A stretch of DNA of 64,000 nucleotides from Nematopogon swammerdamellus (GCA_946902875.1 OX336350.1:18590048-18654047); one strand, 5' to 3'; positions 20,486 through 30,530 are shown, counted from the first letter of the stretch. Numbers and translations are program-made. The notes: a model not told the origin generated them from the letters alone.

Positions 20486-20740
20486 ATGGAAACGTCTTAT
20501 GAAGTAAAACTGTCAAGATCAGACAACAGAAGTTTATTGATGGCCAGTCACAAGATGATTAATCTTTCTACTGGAAATATAATTACTGATCTTTGCTCTA
20601 TGTACTACGATTATTCCACGTCATCACGTAAAACTATCGTCCGTAAACCGCCTTTACAGATAACAAATTTTTTTTTATGGAAACTGACACGGTTGGCTAC
20701 ATCACCTACAACATCCGCTGACGCCCAAAACACAGGGTGA
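20486..20740 (+). CDS. Uncertain open frame ending inside a SINE
   Basis: ATG in CCCATGG context opens an 84-codon frame beginning METSYEVKLSRSDNRSLLMA. The last third (from about 20668) is family A tail sequence, so a genuine protein would have to splice before it. I do not recognise the product. It is kept only because a TATA-like box and CRE lie upstream. Confidence 0.15.
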   Translation: METSYEVKLSRSDNRSLLMASHKMINLSTGNIITDLCSMYYDYSTSSRKTIVRKPPLQITNFFLWKLTRLATSPTTSADAQNTG

Positions 20741-20820
20741 ACTAGGTGCCATGTCAGTGCTTCCCTTAATTTCATGTCGGCTACACTGAACTGGAAGGAA
20801 AACACGCACTATTTACATAG
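20668..20820 (-). mobile_element. Family A SINE, 3' part
   Basis: Starts at the poly-A tail (read TTTTTTTTATGGAAACTGAC) and breaks off in TTTACATAG, the middle of the body. Confidence 0.8.
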
Positions 20821-20824
20821 TGTG

Positions 20825-20940
20825 GTGGTGTGACTACGGATCATGTTAAATTATCCGTAGTCACACCAGTGTGACTACGGATAAATAAATTTAACCATAG
20901 TTACACTGGTGTGGCATTTTGGTGTGACTATCCCCTCTGG
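20825..20940. mobile_element. Cluster of alternating GGTGTGACTACGG inverted repeats
   Basis: GGTGTGACTACGGAT (20827-20841) pairs with ATCCGTAGTCACACC (20853-20867). Further copies in alternating orientation follow at about 20869, 20894 and 20928. This looks like one or two tiny foldback MITEs. Confidence 0.6.
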
Positions 20941-21512
20941 GATCGCGCGATCCCAAAAATTCTCATCAAAGTATCGTCGCACACTTTGGGCCATTGCTTG
21001 TTGGGTTATTTATTTAAATTTGTGACTGTTCATGTAATTTTTGTCAACATTTTGATTAGCAATAAAACTCATATACTCATACATAAGTCTCATTCTATTT
21101 ATCGTTTCTATCTGACTGAGAAATGAAAGAGGCTTCGCAAAGCTGATGTCGCTGACGTCTATATTTGGTCTAGCACCGCCACTGATTAGTTGTAATATAT
21201 CTCGCTGACCATGTATGCGTCTGGCAGAACACCAAACTGTCCTCAATACCTACTCAATATCGAGCCAGTGGTGCCATCGATTCCCTCAATCTTGCGAATT
21301 TGCATTGAATGCGTTCATCGACCAAGTGAAGTGCCATGCCGGTGCCGTGCCAACGATCGCTTGGCTGACAGTGTACAGTGATCCACATATAATTTGCATA
21401 CACTCTTATTCCCGAATATATTTTTATTTCACTGCATCTAAAATTACGCACCTGCGATAATAAAACTGTACGAGTATCTCGTATTCTTGAATGTTTCACT
21501 TAGCTCAATGTC
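20941..21512. other. No recognised feature
   Basis: Frames of 70-80 codons occur on both strands (for example 21215-21460) without recognisable products. Confidence 0.35.
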
Positions 21513-21869
21513 AAAAAAAAAACGGCCAAGTGCGAGTCGAACTCGCACACCGAGGATTCCGTATCGTCATATGGTTAGTGCCACTAACGCCATCGATGTA
21601 TTAGTTAAAATTCTTCATACTCTTTTCGGTAGATGGCGTGCATACACTTTTTAGTTTCTTCTATGGGGACTCCCGTGATTTTTTTACTTTTTCTTATTTT
21701 TATTATTTGCTGTCATATCGGCCATAATAACACATATTCTGTGAACGTTTCAACGGGCTACCTATTACGGTTTAAGAGATACAGCCCTCGGACAGACGGA
21801 CGGACGGACAGAGAAACGGCGTAGGCTTAGTAATAAGGTCCCGTACGACGGATACGGAACCCTAAAAAA
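21513..21869 (+). mobile_element. Family C repeat, full-length
   Basis: From AAACGGCCAAGTGCGAGTCG to ATACGGAACCCTAAAAAAG, close to the copy at 85. Confidence 0.8.
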
Positions 21870-22220
21870 GGGGCTTTTAAGTTTCCAGAGCACTTGCGGT
21901 ATTACCCCGCTGGATTGCAAGCCCCTTTGAATAAAGTAGGCCCTTCAGTGCGGGCGGGACGCCAGTTGCGTCCGCCGACAGAGGGTCAAGCCTCTTCAAG
22001 GAACTTTTGCTTCACTTCTCCACGAACCGAGGGTTTCGCCCGCAAACGTAACAAATTCGAAATCTTGAATTATATTTTTATAAATAAAAAGTATTTTTTT
22101 ACATATCACCACATAAAATATAAGTCAATGCATACCACACGATGTATTCCGACAATCTGGGTAAGCAGAGGTGGTCTGGGGGCTGTATCTCTTGAACCGT
22201 AATAGGTAGCCCGTTGAAAT
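21870..22220. other. Unassigned, with family B and family C scraps
   Basis: ACACGATGTATTCCGACAAT (22138-22157) is a family B tip, followed directly by an inverted family C scrap (GGGCTGTATCTCTTGAACCG, 22180-22199). The preceding GC-balanced stretch is not recognised. Confidence 0.4.
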
Positions 22221-22280
22221 TTGGCGTTACTTCCCTGCCCCCTTAAATCTTAGCTAGAAACACCATAGCAGTTTATCTCC

Positions 22281-22494
22281 TATCTATTTCCGACCTCACT
22301 GCTGGAACTGATCAAGAACGAGACTAATTTGTACAGCACACAAAAAAATCCTAACACAGCATTCTCCGTCACATCGATTGACATACAGCAATTTATCGGC
22401 ATTGTGTACTACATTTCTGTAGTCCCCATGCCTAAAGTACGCAGCTACTGGTCGGAAAAACTAGCTTTTGCTCCCGTATGTGAAACCATGGCGT
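22281..22494 (+). pseudogene. piggyBac-type transposase fragment, central part
   Basis: The plus-strand frame reads LLELIKNETNLYSTQKN, then DIQQFIGIVYYIS, KVRSYWSEKLAF and CETMAS. The ETNLY...FIGI...YWS pattern is the start of the piggyBac/PGBD transposase core. The frame is open through the fragment but the catalytic aspartates downstream are missing. It meets the oppositely oriented N-terminal half at about 22490. Confidence 0.65.
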
Positions 22495-22953
22495 CTTTAG
22501 TTCTAAGATTTCAGGGGGAGATTTCAAGATTTCGAGAGACGTATCGTCCAAGAACTGGATTTGTTCAGACGTACCTAAGCAGTAGATTATCTTTTTTCCA
22601 TATCAAGTTTCTATGTCTCACGTTTGGCTGGGCCGAAGTTGTTGGGACGGAACGTCCTTCTGCTTGTGAAACATCGTTGCTTCTAGGTGACTGCGAGAAA
22701 GTTGCTGATGAAGTAGATGGTCCAGGTGTCGGTAGACGATGCTGCTGGAGTGCCTGATCGTGATTTTCTCTATTATCTTGTTCTTCCTGCACATCTTCAG
22801 CGTCTGACCCATGAACGATTTCAATTTCTTCTCCAAAGTCTGGAACATAGTCCGCATCTTCTACCGAATCATCAGAATCGTACTCGTCTTCACTTACATT
22901 CCAGTCTTGCAGAAGCTGGTCAATTTCCGTATTATTTAGGGGATGTCCAGGCC
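22486..22953 (-). pseudogene. piggyBac-type transposase fragment, acidic N-terminus, inverted
   Basis: Minus-strand reading gives IDQLLQDWNVSEDEYDSDDS, VEDADYVPDFGEEIEIV, then a Ser/Thr/Pro-rich stretch, RHRNLIWKKDN and, after a frame change at AGGTACGT, FLDDTSLEILKSPPEILELK. Acidic leader, W-rich link and LK(T/S)P wording match PGBD proteins. It should precede the 22281-22494 part on the same strand but is inverted relative to it. The frame change coincides with a splice-donor-like AG/GTACGT. Confidence 0.6.
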
Positions 22954-23370
22954 TGTAAATATGTAAATAAAATTACCATCTACAGAACTCCGCTACCACA
23001 TATTTTCAATGAGATTCCGCAATGATGCACGAGTGCATCTTACTTATTCGAATGCAGTCTAACTGCCATATGAATTATCAATTAAACAATAACAATAATT
23101 GAAAACTCTGTTTTGTTTTTGTATCAATTTTATATTTTAAGTTTAAAAATTAGTTAACACATTATTACACACATAACGCCTTATGCATCGCTTCCTCTTA
23201 CCGCTCGCTTGTGCGCATTAGGACAATCATACTCCTTTATAAGTTCATATTCCTTTTGGCGGAGCAAGCGCAGTGACTCAAGCACCGCGTCTATCTAGTT
23301 TGCTACGGTCTTGTCAGAAAGACACAACGTGATCGATTTTATAAGTGTGATAGCGTGACTGCCTAGGAAC
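22954..23370. other. Spacer with a LINE tail
   Basis: 23026-23100 carries GCAGTCTAACTGCCATATGA and ATCAATTAAACAATAACAAT, related to the tail at 16095. The rest is unassigned. Confidence 0.4.
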
Positions 23371-23954
23371 ACTTGCGTTGCCTCTGGAATCTGGAATCTG
23401 CGAAGGAAAAAAGGTATTACTATCACACCGAAACCGGTCTTTTTTGCGCGGTAAACCGCGCGAGGCCTGCCGTCACTTTGTCCGCCCTATATAAAATAGG
23501 ACAGTCGCCGTGGCCGGCCGGCTGGCAACTTAGTAGCGGTCACTTTGTCCGCCCTATAGGGCGGTCGCAGTGACCGACTGCTGGCTAGGGGCGAGCGGCG
23601 TCGAAGCCACTTCTGCTGCTGGCACGTTCTGCAGTCTCGACTGCTGCAACCGCCTGTGGTGAGGAGAAAAGCGAATGAGTCGCGAATGTCGGTCGAGCCG
23701 CCTGCTTGTTCGACATTGCGTTGCCTCACTGTACAACGCAAGTAAGGACGCCGATGCAAATTCTAGCCGATAATAATTATGAAACAAGAGGTTGGCTCTG
23801 CGACAGCATTGTGCAGGTCGCCCGTATTTCCTTGCGTCTTGCCGGCTGACCTGTCTTCGTATTACAATGCACTTCGAGGACAATCAACGCCTGTGCAGGT
23901 TGCCAATTATGGCTGCGGTATTCAGATATTCTGGCGCCAGCCAGAGTTTAGGTA
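23371..23954. repeat. GC-rich region with nested palindromes
   Basis: CCGCCCTATAGGGCGG (23549-23564) is a perfect 16-bp palindrome inside a larger imperfect one (GGTCACTTTG ... GCAGTGACC, about 23538-23573). CACTTTGTCCGCCCTATA occurs twice, at about 23475 and 23541. Overlapping 90-117 codon frames here have no recognisable product. Confidence 0.5.
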
Positions 23955-24118
23955 CGTTTACACGATGCGAGGTTTCACGCACGAGGAGCATGCCGCCTTC
24001 TCGAACGGGAAAACTCGCTATCGCGAAGCGTTCGTCGAGAGTTCGCGAGAACTGTCTGCACGGTGCGTAAATGCGTTCGAGAAGCATTTCTCGTGCGTGA
24101 ACTCGCATCGTGTCAACC
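23955..24118. mobile_element. Imperfect foldback MITE
   Basis: TTTACACGATGCGAGG (from 23956) pairs with CTCGCATCGTGTCAA at the other end (to about 24117). The arms share TCACGCACGAG and TTCTCGAACG in inverted order, and the centre has further self-complementary GTTCGCGAGAAC. Confidence 0.6.
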
Positions 24119-24124
24119 AGGCAT

Positions 24125-24402
24125 TAAGGTGACGTGAGACTGCGTCTGACCCGAATTTCAAGAAGTTTACCACCAATATTACTCATCTGACAGATTCAGT
24201 TTTAATATATGTAGGTAATACTTCATCTATCAGCGCCGATCGATAACTTTCTGAAAACACGATTTGATTAACTTCATTCGATAGAAAAAAATCATGAACA
24301 TCCCTCTGAATTTAGTTTTATAAACGTATTTAAGGCAACAACGTGAACCAATCAAGGATTTGGAAAAAAAATATTTTATTTGTTGAATATACATATACAT
24401 TG
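24125..24402. mobile_element. Family H repeat, copy 2, truncated
   Basis: Starts TTAAGGTGACGTGAGACTGC and ends after TTTGTTGAATATACATATAC, lacking the GATTGATTG part and the CCTTAA terminus. A composite A/B retroposon follows directly. Confidence 0.65.
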
Positions 24403-24899
24403 TACCGTGTGGGGTCGGTACTTTGTACCGTGTGGGGTCGGTACTTAAAAAGAATAGCCCCACTGCATCTCTCCCCGTCACATGTCGTAAAAGTCGACTA
24501 AGGGATAAGAAAATTCGTCAGCCTCGGTAGCTCAGTGGCGCGGTTGGTTAGTCAACTGTTATTAAGCCACGCTGAGCGCGGTCAGTGTTTGGATGGGTGA
24601 CCGCTCGACCGTTGGAGGCTGACCGTGGTTCGGATCCCACGTTAAACTGTAGGTCCCTTCCCTTCTTACCTTACTAGGTGGTAGGGTTTATCCCGACCGG
24701 GTTGGTACCACCGCACTGAACGAAACGTCGGTCGAAACGGCTATGTAAATAGTTCGTGTTTTCCGTCCAGTTTAGTGTAGCCGACATGAAATGAAGGGAA
24801 GCACTGACATGGCACCTAGTTCACCCTGTGTTATGGACTGACATCACGGATGTTGTAGGTGATGTAGCCAACCGTGTCAGGTTCCATAAAAAAAAAAAT
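24403..24899 (+). mobile_element. Composite retroposon: family B end fused to full family A
   Basis: It starts with the family B tip ACCGTGTGGGGTCGGTACTT (duplicated once here), continues to GTCGACTAAGGGATAAG, then family A from GTCAGCCTCGG at 24517 to a poly-A tail. Head elements are the A box TAGCTCAGTGG, the 5S-like TTAAGC(C)ACGCTGAGCGCGG ... GGATGGGTGACCGC, and T-arm CGTGGTTCGGATCCCACG. The same junction recurs at 42840 and 56832. Confidence 0.85.
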
Positions 24900-25000
24900 A
24901 CATTCGGAGCATACATACTGTTCGCCAATGGGGTAAGCATAGACACAACGGATCTCCACGCGCCACTGTCCTAACCTGACACATCGGTAACAGAAAAGCG
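24900..25000 (-). mobile_element. Family E fragment
   Basis: CATACATACTGTTCGCCAAT and GATCTCCACGCGCCACTGTC correspond to the minus-strand YPTGKQA / WRSV coding end of family E. Confidence 0.6.
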
Positions 25001-25283
25001 GAACCTTATGTCATGTTTAATTCTGAGGACGTTTGTGCATGTGACATGTTGCGTGGTCGAGGGGGAGAACGTTTTGTAGTAAACATCTGATAGCTACTTC
25101 TGAAAGAGATGAAGAGCTTTGAACTCCCGGTGAAGGGTTACGAACACAAAACATAAATCACGTGTAGGAGCAGAACGATGACTCGTTGTGAGTGCCACAA
25201 GTAAGCGTACCTCCGCGCACTAGCCCTCCGTATATGTTAATTATGTGATTTTTGGGAGCTCATTTTTGCATACATACTTTTTT
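25001..25283. other. Unassigned spacer
   Basis: No repeat family or frame recognised. Confidence 0.35.
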
Positions 25284-25609
25284 GTCAGCCTCGTTAGCTC
25301 GGTGGTGCGGTCGGTCCACTGATGTTAAGCAATTCTGAGCGCGGTCAGTAATTGGATGGGTGACCGCTCGACCGTTGGAGGCTGACCGTGGTTCGGATTA
25401 CACGTTAAACTGTAGGTCACTTCCCTTCTTACCCCAGCCGGGTTGGTACCATCGCACTAAACGAAACGTCGGTCGAAACGGCTGTGTAAATAGTTCGTGT
25501 TTTCCGTCCAGTTCAGTGTAGCCGACATGAAATGAAGGGAAGCACTGACATGGCATTTAGTTCACCCGGTGTATGGACTGCCGTCACGGATATATACGTC
25601 CATAAAAAA
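25284..25609 (+). mobile_element. Family A SINE, near full-length
   Basis: Head GTCAGCCTCGTTAGCTCGG, 5S-like TTAAGCAATTCTGAGCGCGG and GGATGGGTGACCGC are present; part of the body around GGTGGTAGGG is deleted. Ends CCATAAAAAAA. Confidence 0.85.
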
Positions 25610-26397
25610 AATTATTAAAATGAACGTTGTACGCTACGCGGTACTAGATCGGGTGATCTATCCTTTGTTTGATCAGTAGAGTTTGGATCTAGGAATTGAA
25701 CCCAGTGTCTGGGCAGGCTTGTTTGATTTATTGTTCAAACATTCTGTTTGGGGACGAAGGCTTCTTAATTAGGCACACAGTTTCAAGTTTTGTCTAGTTT
25801 CAATTTATCTTATGAATTATATTAGCTTAATTTTTACTCATAATAATACCTAATTTTATTACAACTATATACCTACGACATTAATGATAATGACCAATGC
25901 ATAATTTATTTAACATTTAGATCTAACATTTTAATATCTTATTCATTTATTTATTTATTTGTATTATCATATTGTATTTTTAAAATTATAACAATAGTAA
26001 TTAGATGAGCGCAAAAGCCTTACACATGAAGGCCTACTGAAGATCGGCTCTTGCGTGACAGATGAAAATCTAGTGTAAGAGCTAATGTATATTTGAACCG
26101 TTTTGCATGTTTTTTATAATAAATCATTTCATTTCATTTCATTTCAAATTACAAATAGTCTAGATAGCTATCACGGAATCCATAAACGACGTAGATCGCT
26201 TAGGGAGTCACAGACCAAAATGGTCAAGCCGAGATCTTCAATGAAAGATTATTTCAGTAGGCCAAACAAACCGTGCTGGAGCACTGATGATTGAAACCCG
26301 AACCGTATGCAGATGTAAATAGGTGCGAGATTTATCCTACTCGTGCGGTGGCTGATACGTCGCGCAAACGATGAACGTTTGCGCTAAAATCACACTT
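25610..26397. other. Spacer with a LINE/SINE tail and tRNA-like box
   Basis: 25690-25712 on minus contains CACTGGGTTCAATTCC, a good B box without a clear A box. 26010-26150 (GCAAAAGCCTTACACATGAA ... ATAATAAATC then (ATTTC)n) is a retroposon 3' end with pentanucleotide tail. Confidence 0.45.
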
Positions 26398-26399
26398 TA

Positions 26400-26876
26400 C
26401 ATGGTGTTGTAACGGCCAGTACATTAATTGCGCCACCGCAATCCTCATGTTTTTCCGAGACAAAAAAGTATATAAAGTTTTTCTCTAAAGGATCTAGTTT
26501 TGGAGATATAAATTTTTGAAATGTATGTTTTCGTCAAGTGTAATTTGACGCGCGCGGGGAGGGAGTCCTGGCGCGGGAGAGGTCGGGGTCGAAAAACTCA
26601 CTCCACGCCTCCGCCGCGAATCTCCTCTCTCCGCGCACTCGTCCCTTGCTCGCTCACTCACCGTGCACCTTTCATTCCCACGTTCTTGCGGATGTTCCGC
26701 AAGAACGTGGGAATGAAAGATAGATACTTTTTACACTTATTTAATCAATTAGTTTGTATGAAAACTGTAACTTTTTATTTAAAGGGAATTCAGAAAAAAG
26801 TTATTTGACTTTTTTGTTAATATTGATCCTAATAATCATTTCCTAAATTTAATGTAGTGGCCGTTACAACATCCTG
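26400..26876. mobile_element. MITE with TA target site and internal perfect hairpin
   Basis: Terminal inverted repeats CATGGTGTTGTAACGGCCA (left) and TGGCCGTTACAACATCCTG (right) are flanked by TA (26398-26399 and 26877-26878), as for Tc1/mariner-type elements. Inside, CTTTCATTCCCACGTTCTTG (from 26669) begins a perfect 24-bp hairpin ending at 26719 with a 3-base loop. A 95-codon frame at 26521-26808 crosses the hairpin and is not recognisable. Confidence 0.75.
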
Positions 26877-27590
26877 TATATTAAATTGCACGTGTTGGAA
26901 CAAGGAGGATACAGACCATCTGTGCTCTGTGTGTTGGAAAGATGGAAAAATATGTTTTTTTAGCTATGTTTGTTAATTAAAGACCAATACATAACATATA
27001 TTTTTTACAGATTTTTTATCTTTACCAATAGCTCAACAATTTCGTTTAAAGTTGACCTTTTGAGTCTTATTTGCGCCTTTAAGTTAAACATGGTGAAGTT
27101 TATTAAATTCCACACTTATAGAATAGAAGAGAATGGATTAAAATATCGTTTATTACCTCATTCAAACAATAACATACAGAACGCTGCAGCTCTGGTCTTC
27201 CGTTGATTCCAACACAGGAAAGCACACAGGGAAGCATACAACATAACTCTTTTTAACTTAACCAAAATAAAAACGGAATAGGTTGGCATGGTATAGAAAA
27301 ATTCGCCCATTTGTCATGGACATGCTTATTTAAATTTATTTTTAAGTACTGGACCCACACGGAAAATTTTGTCATTAAATCCTTTTCACCTCCGCACAAC
27401 GCGCACTGGGCAGGGATTGCATCCCTACACGCTGGACTTACCGCGGATGCGTACCAATCGATTCTGCAGATCTTTCCTCTACAGAACCGGTAAACTCTAG
27501 AACGCTCTCCCTGCGCATATATATATATATATTTTCTGCTTCCGAACTCGGTGGCCTCGCCCGAGGTCGAAGCCTATGGCGCAGCCAATT
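26877..27590. other. No recognised gene
   Basis: AT-rich to about 27350, then a mixed stretch with a short (AT)n run near 27518-27532. The 78-codon frame 26970-27206 has no recognisable product. Confidence 0.35.
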
Positions 27591-27975
27591 TCACCGCCGA
27601 GGAGGTGCCAGTACGGCTTGGAGGTGGACTAATGTTGCTGGGGAAAGGCTATTAACCCGCGAATTGAAGATCCGTGAATTGTAGGAGTGGGGAAAGATAT
27701 TCCCTGGGAGTCCGTTCCACACCTTTGCAGTGCGGCACAAGAACGATTTAGAGTATCGTGCAGTTCGAAGGACTCTTCTGTCGACTACAAAGGGGTGTTC
27801 CGCGAGAGTAATTTCCCCCAAGTACAGTGTCGGGCCCTTCAAGAGGGGCGTGAATGGGCATCCGGTCAGGCCGGCATGACATTCGCAACCCTCGCATACG
27901 ACCGAATGTCCATGGGCGCCGTTGGACACCTCATGGGTGCCTCGGGACCATATGTCGAGCTTACAATAAAAAAAA
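27591..27975. mobile_element. Two LINE 3' ends head to head (Jockey-like minus, family D plus)
   Basis: On minus, 27820-27595 encodes EHPFVVDRRVLRTARYSKSF and WNGLPGNIFPHSYNSRIFNS, the Jockey-type C-terminus. From about 27820 the plus strand is family D (CCCCCAAGTACAGTGTCGGG, GGCCGGCATGACATTCGC, CCATGGGCGCCGTTGGAC) ending in AATAAAAAAAAA. One minus-strand frame happens to stay open across the junction. Confidence 0.7.
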
Positions 27976-28479
27976 ACTTATTCTCTTCTACGACAGCTGT
28001 TGATGAAACATCTTTAAAATCGGTCCAGTTGTAGAGGGTAATACTAAAATAAACAGTGAACTTACCCTTTCGCTCAGTATTTTGGGGCGTAGATACTAGG
28101 AGGCGACAGCAACGGACAAATTATTTCAATTTCTTCACACTTTCTTCACACAACGTGTAGCGCTGGAAATTCAGAGAGGGAGGCAATTGTGCAAGTGTCC
28201 TGGGTACCGCGGCGGCGGGGGAGTTGCCAGAACTGGATGGAGGAGATTTACCTTCGGTCATAGCGCTCCCACCGCACCCCCGCCGCTCAACCGGTGCAAC
28301 CCTCCTTTTTCTTCATTTCTTTAATTTTATTGTAATAGTTGCATTTAATTTATAGTTCATTTTATTATAATACATTTTTAAGATAGTTTAGTTTGTAATA
28401 TTAATTCTCTTTTATTTTCTAATGTTAATATAGGGATTATTATTATTTCATTTCCTTTATTTTACATTATTAAAATTTT
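27976..28479. other. Unassigned; possible LINE 3' UTR
   Basis: 28190-28330 has a GC-rich block (GCGGCGGCGGGGGAGTTGCC) then a T-rich/AT-rich tail, a layout like family I, but the sequence is not shared elsewhere in the window. Confidence 0.3.
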
Positions 28480-28786
28480 ATATTAATTTTACATATATTA
28501 TACAAAAAAGTAATAAAAATACACAAAGCTAATTATTATTAATGATATCCTTTATTTCACGTTTTACAATATTTTTATATTAATTTTACATACATTTTAC
28601 AAAAAGTAATAAAAATACACAAAATTAATACAAAATTTAGATAAAAACGGTAATTTCCGCCGACGGCAGGAGGCAAGCCTCCAAGCACGCCGGCGGGTGC
28701 AGGCCGTGGCTACGGAGCTCTCCGAGACGACGCGAGGCAAGCTACGAGCGATAGGTGGTGGTACTAGACTCGTAGGCCAATTATTA
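28480..28786 (-). mobile_element. Family I repeat, copy 2, cut by a LINE
   Basis: AAAGTAATAAAAATACACAAA appears twice in the AT part. The GC core matches 2395-2490 almost base for base, then stops at GTAGGCCAATTATTATT where the LINE below begins. Confidence 0.7.
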
Positions 28787-29165
28787 TTATTATTATTTTA
28801 TAGACAGCTGGCGCGGGTCAACGGAAGATCAGACACAGCCAATAAAACCATTCCTCGCGAAACTACGCTCAGACAGGCACCATGCCGGCTATGAGGCGGA
28901 CAAAAAGGTTGTCGTCTAATTTATTGAGACGCCTTTCAGGTTATAGGTGGTGGGGAACACACTCACCGGAAGACCGTTCCATATTTTCGCCGATCGTCAC
29001 AGGAAAGATTTCGAAGAACGACGTGTTCTTAGAAGTTGCGTATCAACAACATATGGATGTTCCGAGCGAGTCCGGCGGGTGTGACGGAGACGGATGGGGG
29101 CAGGAGGGATGAGGGAGGCCAATTTATCAGAGCAACGTCCATGGTAGTGTTATATAGATTGGTAT
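28787..29165 (-). mobile_element. Jockey-like LINE 3' end
   Basis: Minus-strand sequence contains the 3' UTR block GAGCGTAGTTTCGCGAGGA and GTCTATAAAATAATAA, and coding scraps equivalent to RTHRFSKSF and WNGLP with frameshifts. Same subfamily as 18860 and 41690, more diverged. Confidence 0.7.
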
Positions 29166-29489
29166 TTCTTCTTACAACGGAAAAGGCAGAAACTAGAAAA
29201 ACCAATTAGTATTAATTTCCTGTCACCTTTGCGCCTAGAAAGTTACACAAACAATATTGGTGTTGGTTTCATGTTGGCCTATAAATATTACCCGCCGACA
29301 TAAGTCTGCATAAATTCTCGCTAATAGGTCGCAGAGCGGAGCAGCGGAGACGGCACACCTCTGAGGTGAATTTAATTAATCAGTCCATGTCCTGGGTGAA
29401 ATTCAACACTCAGGTTGCTTCCGTGTTTTGGAACTTGGAAGTCTTGGTGTTGTCTATTTGATTTAGGGGACCAAAAACCTGTTCCTGTT
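29166..29489. other. No recognised feature
   Basis: Unassigned mixed-composition spacer. Confidence 0.35.
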
Positions 29490-30170
29490 CCAAATTGGGG
29501 TCGGTACTTTTTATGGAAACTGACACGGTTGACTGCATCACCTACAACATCCGTGATGTCAGCCCATAACACCAGGTGAACTAGGCGCCATGTCGGTGCT
29601 TCCCTTCATTTCATGTCGGCTCCACTGAACTAGACGGAAAACACGAACTATTTACATAGCCGTTTCGACCGACATTTCGCTCAGTGCGGTGGTACCAACC
29701 CGGCCGGGTAAACCCTACCACTTAGTTAAGGTAAGAAGGGAAGGGACCTACAGTTTAACGTGGAATCCGAACCACGGTCAGCCTCCAACGGTCGAGCGGT
29801 CACCCATCCAAATACTGACGGCGCTCAGCGTTGCTTAACAAGAGTCGACTGACCGCACCACTGAGCTACCGAGGCAGACTTAAAAATAATAGCCCCACTG
29901 CATCTCTTCCCGTGCATGTAGTAAAATGCGACTAAGGGTAAGGACAAGATGGCGTGCATTAGCGCGACAGGCTAGTCACCTCTCGCCTTGGCACGCTCCT
30001 TCCACCGAGTCATGCAGCGGGTGGGTCTTCGTGCCTTACTTGCTGCCTGATCTTGTCCTATTACTTTGCTAAATGTGGTGGTCGGTGTTGTGTTGTAATT
30101 TAAAACAGTACTTGCAGCACAACATCGACTACTCTGCTTACCCATATTGTCGGGATACAGCGTGCGGTGT
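29490..30170 (+). mobile_element. Family B repeat split by an inverted family A SINE
   Basis: The family B start TTGGGGTCGGTACTT (29494-29508) is separated from its continuation TAAAAATAATAGCCCCACTG (29881 on) by a minus-strand family A copy. Family B then runs normally to GTCGGGATACAGCGTGCGG. Confidence 0.75.
29508..29880 (-). mobile_element. Family A SINE, full-length, nested
   Basis: Poly-A tail TTTTTATGGAAACTGACACGG at left, head end CTGAGCTACCGAGGCAGAC at right, with T-arm and 5S-like block (read on plus as GCGGTCACCCATCCAAATAC and CGCTCAGCGTTGCTTAA). Confidence 0.85.
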
Positions 30171-30302
30171 GTACCTGTTGCTCTTTTTTGGAATTCGTAG
30201 GAAAGCTCCTTTGTCTGCATGTCACAGAGTTTTAAATAAAATTGTCCATTTATTGTTTCAAAGTTACATATAGGTTGGAAATCTTTGTACCTACATACGA
30301 AA

Positions 30303-30530
30303 CAAGCTGTGCCCGCGGCTCCGCCCGCTCTCATATTTCACTTCACTGCTAACCTCATAAGCCATTTAGCGTGATAGTAAGTAGCCTATAGTTGATGGGA
30401 AGAATGAAGCTATCCGTAGAATTTTGTTTTATTAAAATCGGTTCAGTGGTTCTCGAGTTATAAGCGGACAGACAGACATACACTCAGACACTCAGACACT
30501 CAGACAGAAAGCAGACGTTGGATTTTATTA
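30303..30530. mobile_element. Family F repeat
   Basis: CAAGCTGTGCCCGCGGCTCC, GCCATTTAGCGTGATAGTAAG and TTTTATTAAAATCGGTTCAG, then (ACACTCAG)n-like GACACTCAGACACTCAGAC. A second copy at 47761-47915 is nearly identical over its first 150 bp. Confidence 0.65.

Noticed and set aside
22329..22757. 142-codon plus frame read as one gene
   Set aside because: Only the first ~55 codons match a piggyBac-type transposase; the rest is antisense of the inverted N-terminal part.
27687..28034. 115-codon plus frame as a gene
   Set aside because: It reads antisense through a Jockey-like LINE end and then through family D sequence; no domain.
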